Shown: positions 11,401 through 22,360 of the stretch, piece by piece | Layout: each line of letters begins with the position of its first letter | Numbering within the stretch: the first letter of the stretch is position 1 | Assembly: GCA_947311845.1 (NCBI GenBank) | Contig: CAMZMU010000063.1 | Span: forward strand, 57,052,902-57,116,901 | DNA from: Poa pratensis | Taxonomy: Eukaryota; Streptophyta; Magnoliopsida; Poales; Poaceae | Direction of reading: 5' to 3' | Length of the DNA stretch: 64,000 nt | Position numbers and translations under genes: made by a program | The notes under the pieces: model-generated | The model's input: the letters and a program-made list of their open reading frames with translations, nothing else | Databases searched by the model: none | What the model was told of the DNA's origin: nothing

Positions 11401-12147
11401 ATCTATAGCTAATTGTATCTACCTTATTTTCTGATCCACGTATCCATGTGTAGTGGTTCACCGACCATCCCGGTTTTCTCACAAATCCTCTATTATTACA
11501 TCGGGGGAGACTCCTACGCTGGAAAAATTGTGCCATTTATCGCACAAAAGATTTCAGAAGGTAGGAACATATTATTTCCGCCCATACAACAATGAGAAGC
11601 TGTATAATTGATTGAATTCTCCGAGTTGTTCAACTTTGTCTTCATACTTTGTCCCTTCAGGTATTGATGCTGGAAGGAGTCCCCTCCTTAATCTCAAGGT
11701 ACAATCATTTTTTTCTAGTCCAAATGGCAACTTCTGTGAAATACATATAGTTAAGTGCTTCTTACTCGGCATGTCATCCTTCTGTCAGTCCATCAAAAAA
11801 TATTCTTAGTTCATTTATTTCACTTTCAGGGATATTTAGTAGGCAACCCGGTAACAGGTGAAAGAATTGACGCAAACTCCAGAGTGCCATATGCTCATGG
11901 AGTTGGCATAATATCAGATCAATTACACGAGGTAACTAAACTCTTCTAGATCCGCTTTGCCCACACACACATACATTTTTTGTCGTCGCAACTGACATCA
12001 TTCTCATTTTTTTTCCCTGCAGACTATAATGGGGCATTGCAAAGGAGAAGACTATAAGAATCCTACCAATGCGTTATGTGCTCAAGTTCTGGATAAATTC
12101 AACAGTGTAAGAACGTGATATCCTACAAATCCACTTTCTTATGTATT

Positions 12148-12816
12148 TTTTTTTTGCGAAGAAACAACCCTACCACTAAAGCAAGACAAATACAGAAAGG
12201 ACCTCCACAGAAGATAAAATTACAAACAAGTCCAACTTCTGCACTGCGTTGACGCCGACGAAACGCAGAACGCACCGATGGCACGCCGCCGCCGCATCGC
12301 CACTTCGTCCTTGGATCGGCAGATGTCCCCAGGCCGACGCGAAGTCTTCGGAACTCGAACCCCGGAGGGCCTCCATCCTGCTCCACCGGCCGCCACGCCC
12401 GCTTGCTTCAACACGAGTTGCTCCCAGACCTTCAAAAGCCGAGATCGCCATCTCCGATCTCCGGCGCGGGAAGACGCCCACGGCAGCTGCCCAGAGCTGC
12501 GAGGACGCCAGAGGTAGAAGATCCACTCCGGAGCTCCACCGGAGCGCCGTCGTCGAAGGGGAAGACCTCCACCTGCAAAACACAACACCGGCAGCGCCGC
12601 CGCCCTCCCGACGCCGCCGGCTGAGACCCTAGGCAACCCTACACTAAATACACGCCGCGAATCGGAGTTCCCCCGTCCTCCGCCGCCGGAGCGGCCGGCG
12701 GAGGGCGAGGAAACCGCCGATTCGGCGGTGGCGAGGTGGATCACCCGGAGAGGTTCACAAATCGCCCTTCTTGGTACTGTAGACGGGGAAGGGAAAGTGT
12801 CCAAGGTCACTTGCAT
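12148..12816 (-). mobile_element. GC-rich retroposon in SCPL-2 intron 8
   Basis: A 16-bp target-site duplication, cactttcttatgtatt, lies at 12132-12147 and 12817-12832. The left end is a T run, so the element sits on the minus strand with its poly(A) tail at the low coordinate, ending cttcgcAAAA. The body is very GC-rich and open on the minus strand for almost its whole length (12220-12819), but the composition (Arg, Gly, Ser, Pro) shows no recognisable domain. It may be a non-autonomous LINE derivative (5' UTR fused to a 3' tail) or a retroposed transcript. The 3' end is shared with the scar at 5834-5869. Confidence 0.7.
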
Positions 12817-12900
12817 CACTTTCTTATGTATTGAAGATATGTCCTATAAATTCAAGCTGTAAGTATCTAAGTACCCAATGCTATTTACATAGCACTAACT

Positions 12901-13660
12901 ACGCGCAACCTTGCCTTCTTGAAGCCGTGGTTCCGAGCGAAAGCTCTGGCGTGTTGAGCTTGCTGTTCTTGGGTTTATCAGTCAGCGAGGCTTTTGGCCT
13001 CGCAGTGCTGCCTTTTGGTGCTCTTGGCGTGCTTGTTGGCTGTGCAAGCTTGGCAAATATCCGATGGGGATGGTGGCGGCATCGTCGCGAGCTTCGTGTT
13101 GTTGGTGCTGTCTCGGTTGATCGGCCCCCTTCGGCGGCGAGGTCGCCTCCCCACGTGGCACTGGTGCTAGGCCAAAGTGCTTGGGGCTACCCCTTTGGCT
13201 GAGGTCGGGGTCAAGGTTCGTGGCGCTGGTGCTAGGCCAGTCTCACTCGTTGGTCCCCGTTCGCTCCTGCTTCGCCAGCTTGTGGGGTAGTCGCCATGCA
13301 AGCAAGTGGTGGTACTGCAATCTGCAATGTCTCGGGACCGTGATGCCCTTCGATGGCGTCAGACGCACTCCTCAACGCACTGTCCTGCCCGTCTTTCTGG
13401 AGATGGTCATCATGCGAGCACGCCTGATAGTGCTTCTCAAGTGCGCCTGTTCCCCACCCCCGCCCCCGGTGTGTGTGTGTTTGTGTGCGTTGTTTTTGTT
13501 TTTGTCTTCTCTCTGGTTCCTCCCTGTAAATTTCTGGTTCACTTGAACCCCATCTTGTAAAAGGCTGCAAAGTCTTATAGGCAACTTTGATATAAAAAAA
13601 ATTCAGGTGGGGACTTTGTCCCCCCCCCCCCCCCCCCCCCCTCGCGACCATAAAAAAAAA
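12901..13660 (+). mobile_element. Second retroposon in SCPL-2 intron 8
   Basis: A 14-bp target-site duplication, acatagcactaact, flanks the insert at 12887-12900 and 13661-13674. The insert ends in an A run (13652-13660), so it lies on the + strand. The last 150 bp (tgtaaaaggctgcaaag, gatataaaaaaaattcag) look like a grass LINE 3' UTR. It contains a 22-base C run near the end. No intact protein domain was identified, so it is a non-autonomous or heavily 5'-truncated copy. Confidence 0.7.
13620..13641. repeat. Poly(C) run of 22
   Basis: Twenty-two consecutive C lie inside the 3' part of the second intron-8 retroposon. Exact length is uncertain because homopolymers of this size are often mis-sized by sequencing. 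Confidence 0.9.
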
Positions 13661-14679
13661 ACATAGCACTAACTGCATGCAATTCCAATTGCAGCTCCTC
13701 TCCGAAGTTAGGTCGGGCCATATTTTGTTGGACAACTGCGGTCTTGCATTGACTGGACCGGTTACAGAAATGGACGATTCAGCTGGTGCTGGCAGAAAAA
13801 TATTAAGTGAGGAAGATGGAACCGAAATGGGGAAACGACTAAAACATCCGCCACCTAGTCCGACAGTTAACTGTCAAGTAAGTTTGCACCATCTTCCGTA
13901 CAAACGTGTGGCCTGTATTGTGTTTCCTTCGCTTCAGTTAAACCAATCTCACATGCGCGATCAGACGTATGGCACCTACCTGTCGTATTTCTGGGCAAAC
14001 GACGAGAGCACCCGGGAAGCCCTCGGGATCAAGGACGGGACCGTGGAGGAGTGGGTGAGATGCCACAACGGGGATGTGCCGTATGCCAGAGACATTAGCA
14101 GCAGCCTCAAGTATCACCGGAATGTTACCGCCAACGGTTACCGCGCTCTGGTATACAGGTCGGTTGAATTGGGTCTCTTGGATCAGAGTGAGAGAGTGAC
14201 CTTGCTTAACCTAATTGGGTTTTGATTGGTGTCATCGATGGCAGCGGCGACCACGATGCGATGATACCGTTCCTGGGGACGCAGGCGTGGGTGAGGTCGC
14301 TCGGCTTCCCCATTGTCGACGACTGGAGGGCGTGGCATCTCCACGGGCAGTCTGCCGGGTTGGTCATCCTTTCCTTGTTGTTGTTGTCTACTTAAGTCTC
14401 TCAATTTTCTGCTAAGTACGGAGTACTGATTTGATCATCTGCTTACGGTTTCCAGGTTTACCATAACTTACTCGAACAACATGACATTCGCAACTGTAAA
14501 GGTACCAAAATTAACACATTTCTCTCCGCTAGAATTCCAGAGTGTATGGTCGGTGTATTACTGATCTTAAATTGTTGCTCCTAATTGCGTTGCAGGGAGC
14601 CGGGCACACGGCGCCCGAGTTTGAACCCGAGAGGTGCTTTGCCATGTTCAGCAGTTGGATAATGAATCAACAACTCTAG

Positions 14680-15490
14680 TCTATTGTATCTTTTTCCAAA
14701 CTAGCAGGGTGGCCCTCGCAAATGCGAGGGCATCATCTTTAGTATGTCCAAAACTAACTAACAGACAATTCTATGTTATAAACGATGGCACGAAAACGAC
14801 GAAGTAGCGGAAAGATCAAACCAACGGGGACACGAGATTTAACGTGGAAAACCCCTCCAACAATGGAGGAGAAAAAACCACGGGCGCCAGCCAACAATAC
14901 TTCACTATATCGGATGAGGTTACAAACGCCGTGGGTTTACAATGTATGGCTTACCCCAACCGACGGCTTACAAGATGTATTCTTAGTGGTGCAAAACCCT
15001 AAGTTGAATTTGGAACACATCAAAATAACATTCTATGATTATACATATATTTTTAGCATGGAGTTACATTTTTTTTACTTTGTGGGCGAAAGCTTATCGT
15101 CCCAGTACCAAAAATACATATTAATAATTAGATGTGTCAGTCTATATTGAATTCAATTTTAGTCGATGATGTAATGATTAAGTATTACACAATTATAATA
15201 TTTATATTATCTGCCATTGGCAACAAAATTATTTTTGTTATGTTACAAATAAATGACTACAAGCCACCTGAGCGGTGTGAGATGATGTTTAGGTGATATT
15301 TCTAATAGAACTGCAAGACAAGTTTTCTTGATCACGTGGAATAATAAATCAGTCACATTAATAAGCCATGTAAACAAAAACTTTAGTCTATTTTGTTCGG
15401 ATTTACCTTTCTATATAAAGCTCCTATGTTTTTAAATATGTGACATTTACCTTCCGTCAAAAAGACATCTATGTGGAAATGGTGATCTAA
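14680..15490. other. Flank of SCPL-2; no gene supported
   Basis: Just downstream of the SCPL-2 stop, 14712-14731 forms a perfect 9-bp inverted repeat (gccctcgca / tgcgagggc), preceded by actagcagggtgg. Motifs of this form occur at the ends of some grass repeats, so a transposon may start here. An open frame at 14785-15150 has no recognisable similarity. The rest is AT-rich. Confidence 0.35.
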
Positions 15491-16007
15491 TGGATGTGAT
15501 AAGTTTAGGTACAATAGGATATCTAGTGGTTGCGTTCTTTTAGTATAATCATGAATATCTAATGGACATGATATATGTTAGGTAGAGTTAAGAAGAGCAT
15601 ATAGTTTTGATCCATTAGGTATAAAATGACCACTAAATAATTTGTCGGGTATCTTTTCCTTGTAATTAGGTTACATAAATTTATGCTGCAAAAATACTTT
15701 TGAGAGCTTGAGGCCATTTGTTGTTCAAAGTGACGGGGATTTTTTTTCATGGATGTGATAAGTTTAGGTACAATAGGATATCTAGTGGTTGCATTCTTTT
15801 AGTATAATCATGAATATCTAATGGACATGATATATGTTAGGTAGAGTTAAGAAGAGCATATAGTTTTGATCCATTAGGTATAAAATGATCACTAAATCAT
15901 TTGTCGGGTATCTTTTCCTTGTAATTAGGTTACATAAATTTATGCTGCTAAAATACTTTTGAGAGCTTGAGGCCATTTGTTGTTCAAAGTGACGGGGATT
16001 TTTTTCA
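15491..16007. repeat. 259-bp tandem duplication
   Basis: Unit 1 at 15491-15749 and unit 2 at 15750-16007 are near-identical. They differ at only a few positions, including G/A near 15533 and one T in a T run. Each begins tggatgtgataagtttagg and ends in gacggggat plus Ts and ca. No protein is encoded. The high similarity points to a recent duplication. Confidence 0.9.
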
Positions 16008-16430
16008 TGACCACATAGATGTTTACATTATGCGGAAGGAAGAAAAATGGTTCCATAGGGACCACAAATTTTATGGTAAATTACATTTTATTTTTAATTA
16101 TTCGGTCAAGAATTATTAATTTGTTATGTGTCGTTTGAACATGATATTCGTTAAGTACAGAGAACTAAAGTTTATGTGTCGTTGATATATAATTTCTATT
16201 GCTATGCGGGGTTATCACTTATTCATGTTAGTGTAAAATTAAGAAAAATATATGCATGTTGTGGTCCAAATATTTATTAGGATCCACTTGAGAAATGACC
16301 AAACTACGCTTTTTAGATTAAAGAAATGATGTTTTGATGTTTTTTGATTGGAACCACAACCTAATATTACTTCATAAAGTAGTGAAATAAAACTAATTAT
16401 CCTAGATAAATGGTATATCAACTAAATGTA

Positions 16431-16760
16431 CAAATAGTCATTGTAATTTGTAATGGTATTTATTCCTCTCGCTTACCTAATATGTTCTGAAATATGTGAC
16501 GATTTCCCGCTATTTTATATAGGCTTTTTCAGACGCATGGATTGTCCTTACCATGCAACTTTTAGTTTCATTTTTTAATACAACTATCTTCAAACTCTAA
16601 AAGTACAAATGGTCATTGTTTGTGCGGGTATTTATTCCTCGCGCTTACCTAATATGTTTTGGAGTATGTGACGATTTCCGCAATTTTATATGTGATTTTC
16701 ACACGCATAGATTGTCTCACCATGCAACCTTTAGTTTCATAAATTTTAATATAACCTATA
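16431..16760. repeat. Diverged tandem duplication, about 175-bp period
   Basis: Two neighbouring stretches share caaatNgtcattg, tatttattcctc, gcttacctaatatgtt, tatgtgacgatttcc, attgtc and accatgcaac in the same order, starting near 16431 and 16606. They are clearly older than the 259-bp duplication just upstream. Confidence 0.75.
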
Positions 16761-17346
16761 TTTTTCAAACTATTGTGCTTTAATATAGTATGCATAGAGT
16801 GGATAAAAAAATATCATGGTCAATTTACGTGGTAATTTCCACCGACCTTCTGTATGGCTAATCAATTTTTTGAGTATGCCTTGATATGCACCAGAACTTT
16901 ATTGACATTAAAGTTTCTAGGGATTTTTTCTTACATCGATGTAGAACTTTAAAAAAAATCTAATCACATTTCACTCTGAGACGCATGACCAGTTGAATCA
17001 TTGAGCGTTCCAATCCCCACCACCAACTCTCCTGAAGTCCAATACCCAGAGTATAGTAATTTACTTGTACTTAAGTGGATCATGATTACACGCTGCATTA
17101 TTTTACTGCTGTAATGCATGACTTGTCTAACCATTTGATTATTGGACCTTGCTACGTAGCGACCGTGCCCCACGAAACAATTGTCGTACGGCGCTCAATA
17201 ACCCACGACCGTCTCCTGATCTCGGCGCGAATCAACCAACTAAACAAACAGCCCACTCGGGCATCACACCTGTACCTAACTGGGCCGTCACACTATGTCC
17301 TCATTTTTGGCCCAGTACCAAACAAAACCATACCACTAACATAGAA

Positions 17347-17391
17347 GAATTCTCGATCATTCACTCAAAAAAAAAAAACGAATTCTCGATC
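17347..17391 (+). mobile_element. Micro-retroposon scar
   Basis: The 12-bp sequence gaattctcgatc occurs at 17347-17358 and 17380-17391. Between them is attcactc, a run of 12 A and one C. Perfect flanking duplication plus an A tail fits target-primed insertion of an element truncated to almost nothing. Confidence 0.6.
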
Positions 17392-17689
17392 CAACTTCTC
17401 GGACCAGTTTCTTCAAACTGAAATTACGCCCCACACAGGATTTCATAAACTTCTGTACACCCACTTCTTCCAAGCAATATTTTGGTAGAAAAATTTCAAC
17501 AGGTGAACAAACCACAAGACACAGTGTGAATGGACAACATCCAGTAAAAAGCAGGTATGAAAACACATCCAACACTAGCATATATTCGTAGATAGAGTAG
17601 AAAGTGGTAAGTACAACATATAAACTTGGTGGCATGGTTTATAAGAGCTGTCAGCAAACGAAATTAGATACATTTGTCCATGGCAACTA

Positions 17690-18420
17690 GGAACTTGAAA
17701 AACTGGTGACTAGGAACTTTAAATTTGGCAACTAGAAACTTAGAACTTGGCAAATCCAAACTTCAAACCTAGCGACTAAAAAGAACTTCGAATCCGACAA
17801 CTAAAAACTTTAAACCTGGCAGATTCAAACAAACCTGGCAACTAAGAACTTCAAATGTGGCAACTAGAAACTTTGAACCTGGCAAATAAAAAGAACTTTG
17901 AACCTGGTAATTAAAACTTCAAACATGATAGCTAAGAACTTCAAAATGTGGCAACTCGAAACTTTGAAATTGGCAATTGAAAAGAACTTCGAACCTGCAG
18001 CTAAGAACTTCAAACCTGGCAACTAAGAACTTCAAATGTGGTAACTAGAAACTTTGAACCTGGCAACTAAAAAAGAACTCCAAACCTGGTTACTAAAAAT
18101 TTCAAACGTGGCAGCTACAAATAAACATGGCAACTAAGAACTTCAAATGGGGCAACCAGAAACTTTGAACCTGGCAACTTAAAAGAACTTCGAATCTGGT
18201 AATTAAAAACTTCAAACCGGGCAACTAAGAACGTCAAATGTGGCAACTAGGAACTTTGAACCTGGCAACTAAAAAGAAATTCAAACCGGCAATTAAGAAC
18301 TTCAAACATGGCAACCAAGAACTTCAAATGTGACAACTAGAAACTTTGAACGTGGCAACTAAAATGAACTTTCAACCTAGCAACTAAAAACTTCAAACCC
18401 GACAAGAAAAAATAAACCAT
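17690..18420. repeat. Degenerate minisatellite (ggcaactaa / aacttcaaac type)
   Basis: About 730 bp are built from short units alternating 'ctggcaacta', 'agaacttcaaa' and 'gaaactttgaac', in imperfect higher-order blocks of roughly 65-75 bp. There is no open frame or spacer pattern. It is probably part of a larger, unclassified transposon that also includes the next repeat block and the GC-rich segment at 19640-20310. Confidence 0.8.
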
Positions 18421-18639
18421 CTCTATTTTCCATAGTCAAATCTAAAACAGTAGAACCTGACAACTAAATTGCTAACAACTAATTCATCTTTTTGCGCACG
18501 ACCTCCAGTCCTCCATCCATAGACTACACGTTTATTTTGATCTTCCTGTTCATGAGAACACCTTCCTTGCTGGTGTATCTCAACTTGTATTAAGTCTGAA
18601 AAGAAAAGGATGGTGAATAAACAAACTAGCCATGCAAAA

Positions 18640-19020
18640 CTTGGTGACTTAACTGTGTTATCAAAAATAAAAGGACAAAAACATGTGGTCTAGTAAAAAA
18701 TGCTCCTGGTAACTAGTAACAATAATCTAACTCTGCATAATTTGGTGACATAAAATACTTGTATTGTAAAAAATGTTGCTGGTAACCACTAACAAAAATC
18801 TAGGTGACCAGGCATAATTTTTTTGGTGAATTATAAAACTTTGGCAACATGAACAAATGCTCATGATAAGTAGTAACCAGAATCATGGTGACTAGACATA
18901 AATATTATGGCGACTTGTAGAAACTTTGGTAGCATAAACAAATGCTCCTGCTAAGTAGTAAACAAAGTTTAGGTGACCAAACATGAGTAATTTGATGACT
19001 TTAAAATAAGGTGGTGTAAA
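18640..19020. repeat. Second degenerate repeat block, about 110-120-bp period
   Basis: Units contain, in order, 'aaatgctcctg', 'taactagtaac', 'aatctaggtgac', 'cataattt' and 'ggtgac'. At least three imperfect copies can be followed. No coding capacity. Confidence 0.6.
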
Positions 19021-19639
19021 AAATGAACAAATGTCCCCACATGAACAACACACGAGCAAAAGAGCTCAACTGCATCTACTTGTTCCCCCATACAAAATAC
19101 ACACCGATGAACGATACAAAATTTGCACTCCCTCGGACGATCACACAACTAACAACCAATAACCACCGCCAATAATCCGCATTCTTATAATGCACGAACT
19201 AACCACTGCAAAAACATGTCGACTAACACATAGTGGCGGAGGCTGCCTAGCCTAGTATGACAGCGCGTCCAGAGTCGTAAGACTCCGCGAAACAACAGTT
19301 TCTCCATGAAAATTATCATCTGATTGTTTAGTATGTGCTTCCTTTGCAATGGACTACTCAAGTCATACAGACCGAACAGCTGCCTAGGCTATCCGGCTGA
19401 AGCTCCAGCATTCCTAAGACACACACATTTGCATGAATAGCACTCAACACCTCGCCCAATCACTCTGATTTCGTGCTCCTCCAACCCAACGACTACCACA
19501 AAAATTCACCACCAATTTCTCTACTCCAGTAACCGAGGACCTAACCTGGCAAGCATACAAGCTGACTATCGAAACAAAATTCAACTGACGATCAAACAAA
19601 TCACATAGAAACGAGCCGAGCGCCTCTAAGCTAGAAACA

Positions 19640-20310
19640 AGGGAAATTAACGGCGAGCCCGCTCCCATGCTCGCCAGTTTCGCAACCCACGCCCGCGATG
19701 CCCCTCCTCCGCTCGAATCGCCATAGGTAAGCGCAATGCCCTCCGAAATAGCCAGGCGGAATCGCGAAGCGCAACGTTGTCGTCTTACCTTTTCCACCCA
19801 TGTACACGAGAGCGGCGTCGTCGCAGCCGCCGCGCCCTACACTGCCACAGGCGTCAGCGCCGCCTCCTACTCTTCCAGCATCTACTCCCCACGCTCGCCG
19901 TCGTTGCGCCTCCGCCATGCACAGTCGCCGAACTTGCTTCGGCATACGCGTCGCCGCTGCGCCGAGCCGTCGACTCCGCGATGCCGATGCGTGCCCCCGC
20001 CTCCGCCGAGTATGCTCGGCCATGCGCCCGCTCCTGCGTACTGCAGCTCCACCACCTGGTCCGCAATCTCTCCTCTCCCTCCTCTTCTCTATCACAATCC
20101 CTCTCGATGGCTCGGCTCTGAGGAGAAGCACACAAATGGGGAAAAAAGCAACTGCCTTATCCGCTCAGGTCCATCCCCTCCACACCGCCAGCAAATCAGC
20201 GGTCCACACACCAGACTCTGTAAACAGCGACGCAAGCTCTCCCAGGCACACGATGCACCGCGCGCAAATCTTGACGAAGCGCCGGACGGAAACGTTTTCT
20301 GGGGCACGTC
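19640..20310. other. GC-rich segment of unknown origin
   Basis: A CpG-rich island about 670 bp long is open in several frames on both strands (for example 19736-20320 on + and 19631-20131 on -). All translations are Arg/Ala/Pro-rich with no recognisable domain. It sits downstream of the AT-rich minisatellites. Such GC-rich modules are common in grass DNA transposons and gene-fragment-capturing elements. No terminal inverted repeats or target duplication were identified, so classification stays open. Confidence 0.4.
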
Positions 20311-20830
20311 CCCTTATTAGATTTACCGTTGATTATTTTAATTAATGGCTATGCTAGGATATTTAAATGCATCGTACATCAATGGCATGCATTGTTTCAG
20401 TCGCCAATGGTTAGGCCGATCTAGCATGTACGCCCAGTTTTTTTTTTTTTGAGAGTTTGACATGACACGGACTCTATCCCTAGTCCCTACCTACCTAGTT
20501 GAAAAGTTATACACGATTAAACAACTCCTTTATCGTGGGCATATCGTGAATCTATTTGTTACGTCAGATGAATATATAACGTGTCAAACGGAACTCTGTA
20601 CGGTTACATAAATAGTAATTTTATTAAAATCTAACCGCTCGTTTTAGATCTAACTGTTAAAAATAAATAGGATGATGTGGATTAACGTGGTGTCTCGAAA
20701 AACTCACTCATTTTGCTTTCAGTATATAATAGATTACTGGCACGAGCATTGGCTATTTTTAGTTGCATTTTTTTTATCAAGGTTAACTCTAAACCTACAC
20801 AAATTGGCGTCATGCGCATATCTGTCAATT

Positions 20831-21118
20831 CTAGTTGAGTCACTTCATAGTAAGTATGTCCCGTTAGACCCTGAGATTTCTCTCCCTGCAGATGTGCCAC
20901 ATCATGTAAATCAGGTGCTAGTCCAATTTATTCTACATTATCTCGTAATTCTAGTCCATTCCCCGGCACAAACATCACTTCTAAACTTTATATAAATTGC
21001 ATTTTCACACTTTAATTTCAAAGAAATGTTAGCTTCCCCTCCAACCTTCGCTAGTAAGCAGTGAGACTATAAAAATCCCTCATTGCACACGGTTTGGATG
21101 GGAACAATGTGTGATGGT
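20831..21118. repeat. Direct repeat, copy A, upstream of SCPL-3 relic
   Basis: About 290 bp are recognisably similar, in the same order and orientation, to 22361-22650 on the other side of the SCPL-3 relic. Shared blocks include gtcacttcata, taagtatgtc, gtgctagtcca, cattttcata-like text and aatttcaaagaaa. A shorter related block starts near 20731 (cacgagcattggc) and 22071 (cacgagcgttgcc). Confidence 0.7.
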
Positions 21119-21349
21119 GGGCGCTAGATGTCAGGGGACCGATCCCGTGTGGGGGATCGGTCGCCTCGACGGATGTCCGATCGCTATCCTACGTCCAGTA
21201 TTAGCTAATGTGTATGTTTGTATTTTAGCTTCTCACTTTTTTTTTTGAAATCAACCAGCGGTATATAGCTTATCCACTTTAAACGAAGGGGTATATCGCT
21301 TTTGCATGACATTTCCAATATTTACAGCAAAATACAATTGTCGGGATTC

Positions 21350-22056
21350 ACGTCAGTTGAGTCCGACCTATGTCACCTACATATCGTATTTTGGGAAAAA
21401 CGATGAGAGAACCCGAGACACCCTAGGGATCAAGGACGGGACCGCGGAGGAGTGGGTGAGATGCCACAACGGGGATGTGCCATACACCAGAGACATCAAG
21501 AGCAGCCTCAAGTACCACTGGAACGTCATGGCTCTTGTGTACATATATGTGAATGAGACCTGAAATGGATCGATAGGTTTAGAGCGAGAGTGTTATGTCT
21601 TAACCTAATTGAGTTTTTATTGGTGTCATCGATAGCAGCGGTGACCACGATGTGATGATACTGGCCCTCAGGGGGGCAAGTGTGGGTGAGAGGTCGCTCG
21701 GCTTCCGTACTGTCGACGAATGAAGAGCATGACATGTTCATGGCCAATCTGCCGGGTTGGTCGTGCTTTCAGTCTCGTTGTCTACTTAGTCTCTCACTTT
21801 TTCTGCTACTTATTTGACCCTCTACTTACGGTTTCCAAGTTTACCGTACTTTACTCGAACAACATTGTCATTCACAATTGTAAAGGTACAAGAAATTAAC
21901 ACATGTCTCTCTGCTTCAGTTGTAGATTGTATGGTCGGTGATCTTAAGTTGTTGCTCCTAATTAAGTTGTGGGATGCCGGGCACACAACGCCTCATCTTA
22001 TACCAGACAGGTGATTTGCAATGTTTAGCCAGTGGAGAATAAATCAAAAACTCTAG
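21350..22056 (+). pseudogene. SCPL acyltransferase relic, exons 10-13 (SCPL-3)
   Basis: Recognisable pieces are exon 10 (about 21363-21543; SYFGKNDERTRDTLGIKDG, EEWVRCHNGDVPYTRDI), exon 11 (about 21640-21757, starting at GDHD), exon 12 (about 21840-21886) and exon 13 (about 21969-22056). Exon 10 has lost about 15 nt at its 3' end. Exon 11 carries small indels and a stop. The exon 13 acceptor is damaged and an early stop follows CCGGGCACAC (the catalytic-histidine region). Exons 1-9 are absent. The fragment is closest to SCPL-2 by eye and marks a former third gene of the tandem array. Confidence 0.85.
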
Positions 22057-22360
22057 TAGTGTCATTTTTCGAGTAACTGCCACGAGCGTTGCCTATTTCC
22101 AACCGACATTTTCAATCGATCTAAGTCATGGGGTCATGCGCTTGGTCTTGCGTGTTCTCCCTTGATCTCACTGCTTCCTTCCTACCCCTAGCAGCAAAAG
22201 TCACGAGATTAGTTATTTAAAACGGCAATTCTGCCTTGGACTGCTTTGGCCCATTTGACATCTTTTCGGACTTTATTTGTTTGTGGACAACAGAAATTCA
22301 AACATGAGAAAAGGGGATCGATCTTACTCATCAAATGGCACTCAGTTCATATCCATCAAA

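Larger units (their letters stand above)
7659..14679 (+). pseudogene. SCPL acyltransferase pseudogene, all 13 exons present (SCPL-2)
   Basis: Exons: 7659-7810, 7928-8073, 8166-8187 continued at 10367-10421, 10622-10744, 11454-11560, 11661-11698, 11830-11931, 12023-12106, 13695-13877, 13965-14158, 14245-14358, 14456-14501 and 14596-14679. Splice sites are GT-AG and exon lengths match SCPL-1 except two. Exon 3 is split by a 2.2-kb LINE, and exon 5 is 107 nt rather than 103 because of a 4-nt gain just before the catalytic-serine motif (GGDSYAGK is still readable in a shifted frame). The remaining exons, including GDHDAMIP and GAGHTAPEF, have no stop codons, so inactivation looks fairly recent. 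Exon 1 encodes a signal peptide of SCPL-1 type. Introns 3, 4 and 8 also hold insertions. Unless the LINE is spliced out and the frameshift is a sequence error, no full protein can be made. Confidence 0.88.

Noticed and set aside
12220..12819. 200-codon minus-strand open frame in SCPL-2 intron 8
   Set aside because: It lies inside a retroposon with a clear target duplication, and the translation is low-complexity Arg/Gly/Ser without a domain; high GC explains the lack of stops.
14785..15150. 121-codon open frame downstream of SCPL-2
   Set aside because: No recognisable similarity, no homologous frame elsewhere in the array, and it lies in AT-rich repeat-like sequence.
17690..18420. CRISPR-like regular repeats
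   Set aside because: Units are degenerate, continuous and lack unique spacers; the context is a plant nuclear genome.
19631..20345. Long open frames on both strands of the GC-rich segment
   Set aside because: Several overlapping frames are open at once, the usual effect of GC-rich sequence; none shows a known domain.
21220..21295. Another micro-retroposon scar at a T run
   Set aside because: The flanking sequences (tagcttctcac and tagcttatccac) match only imperfectly, so a target duplication is not secure.
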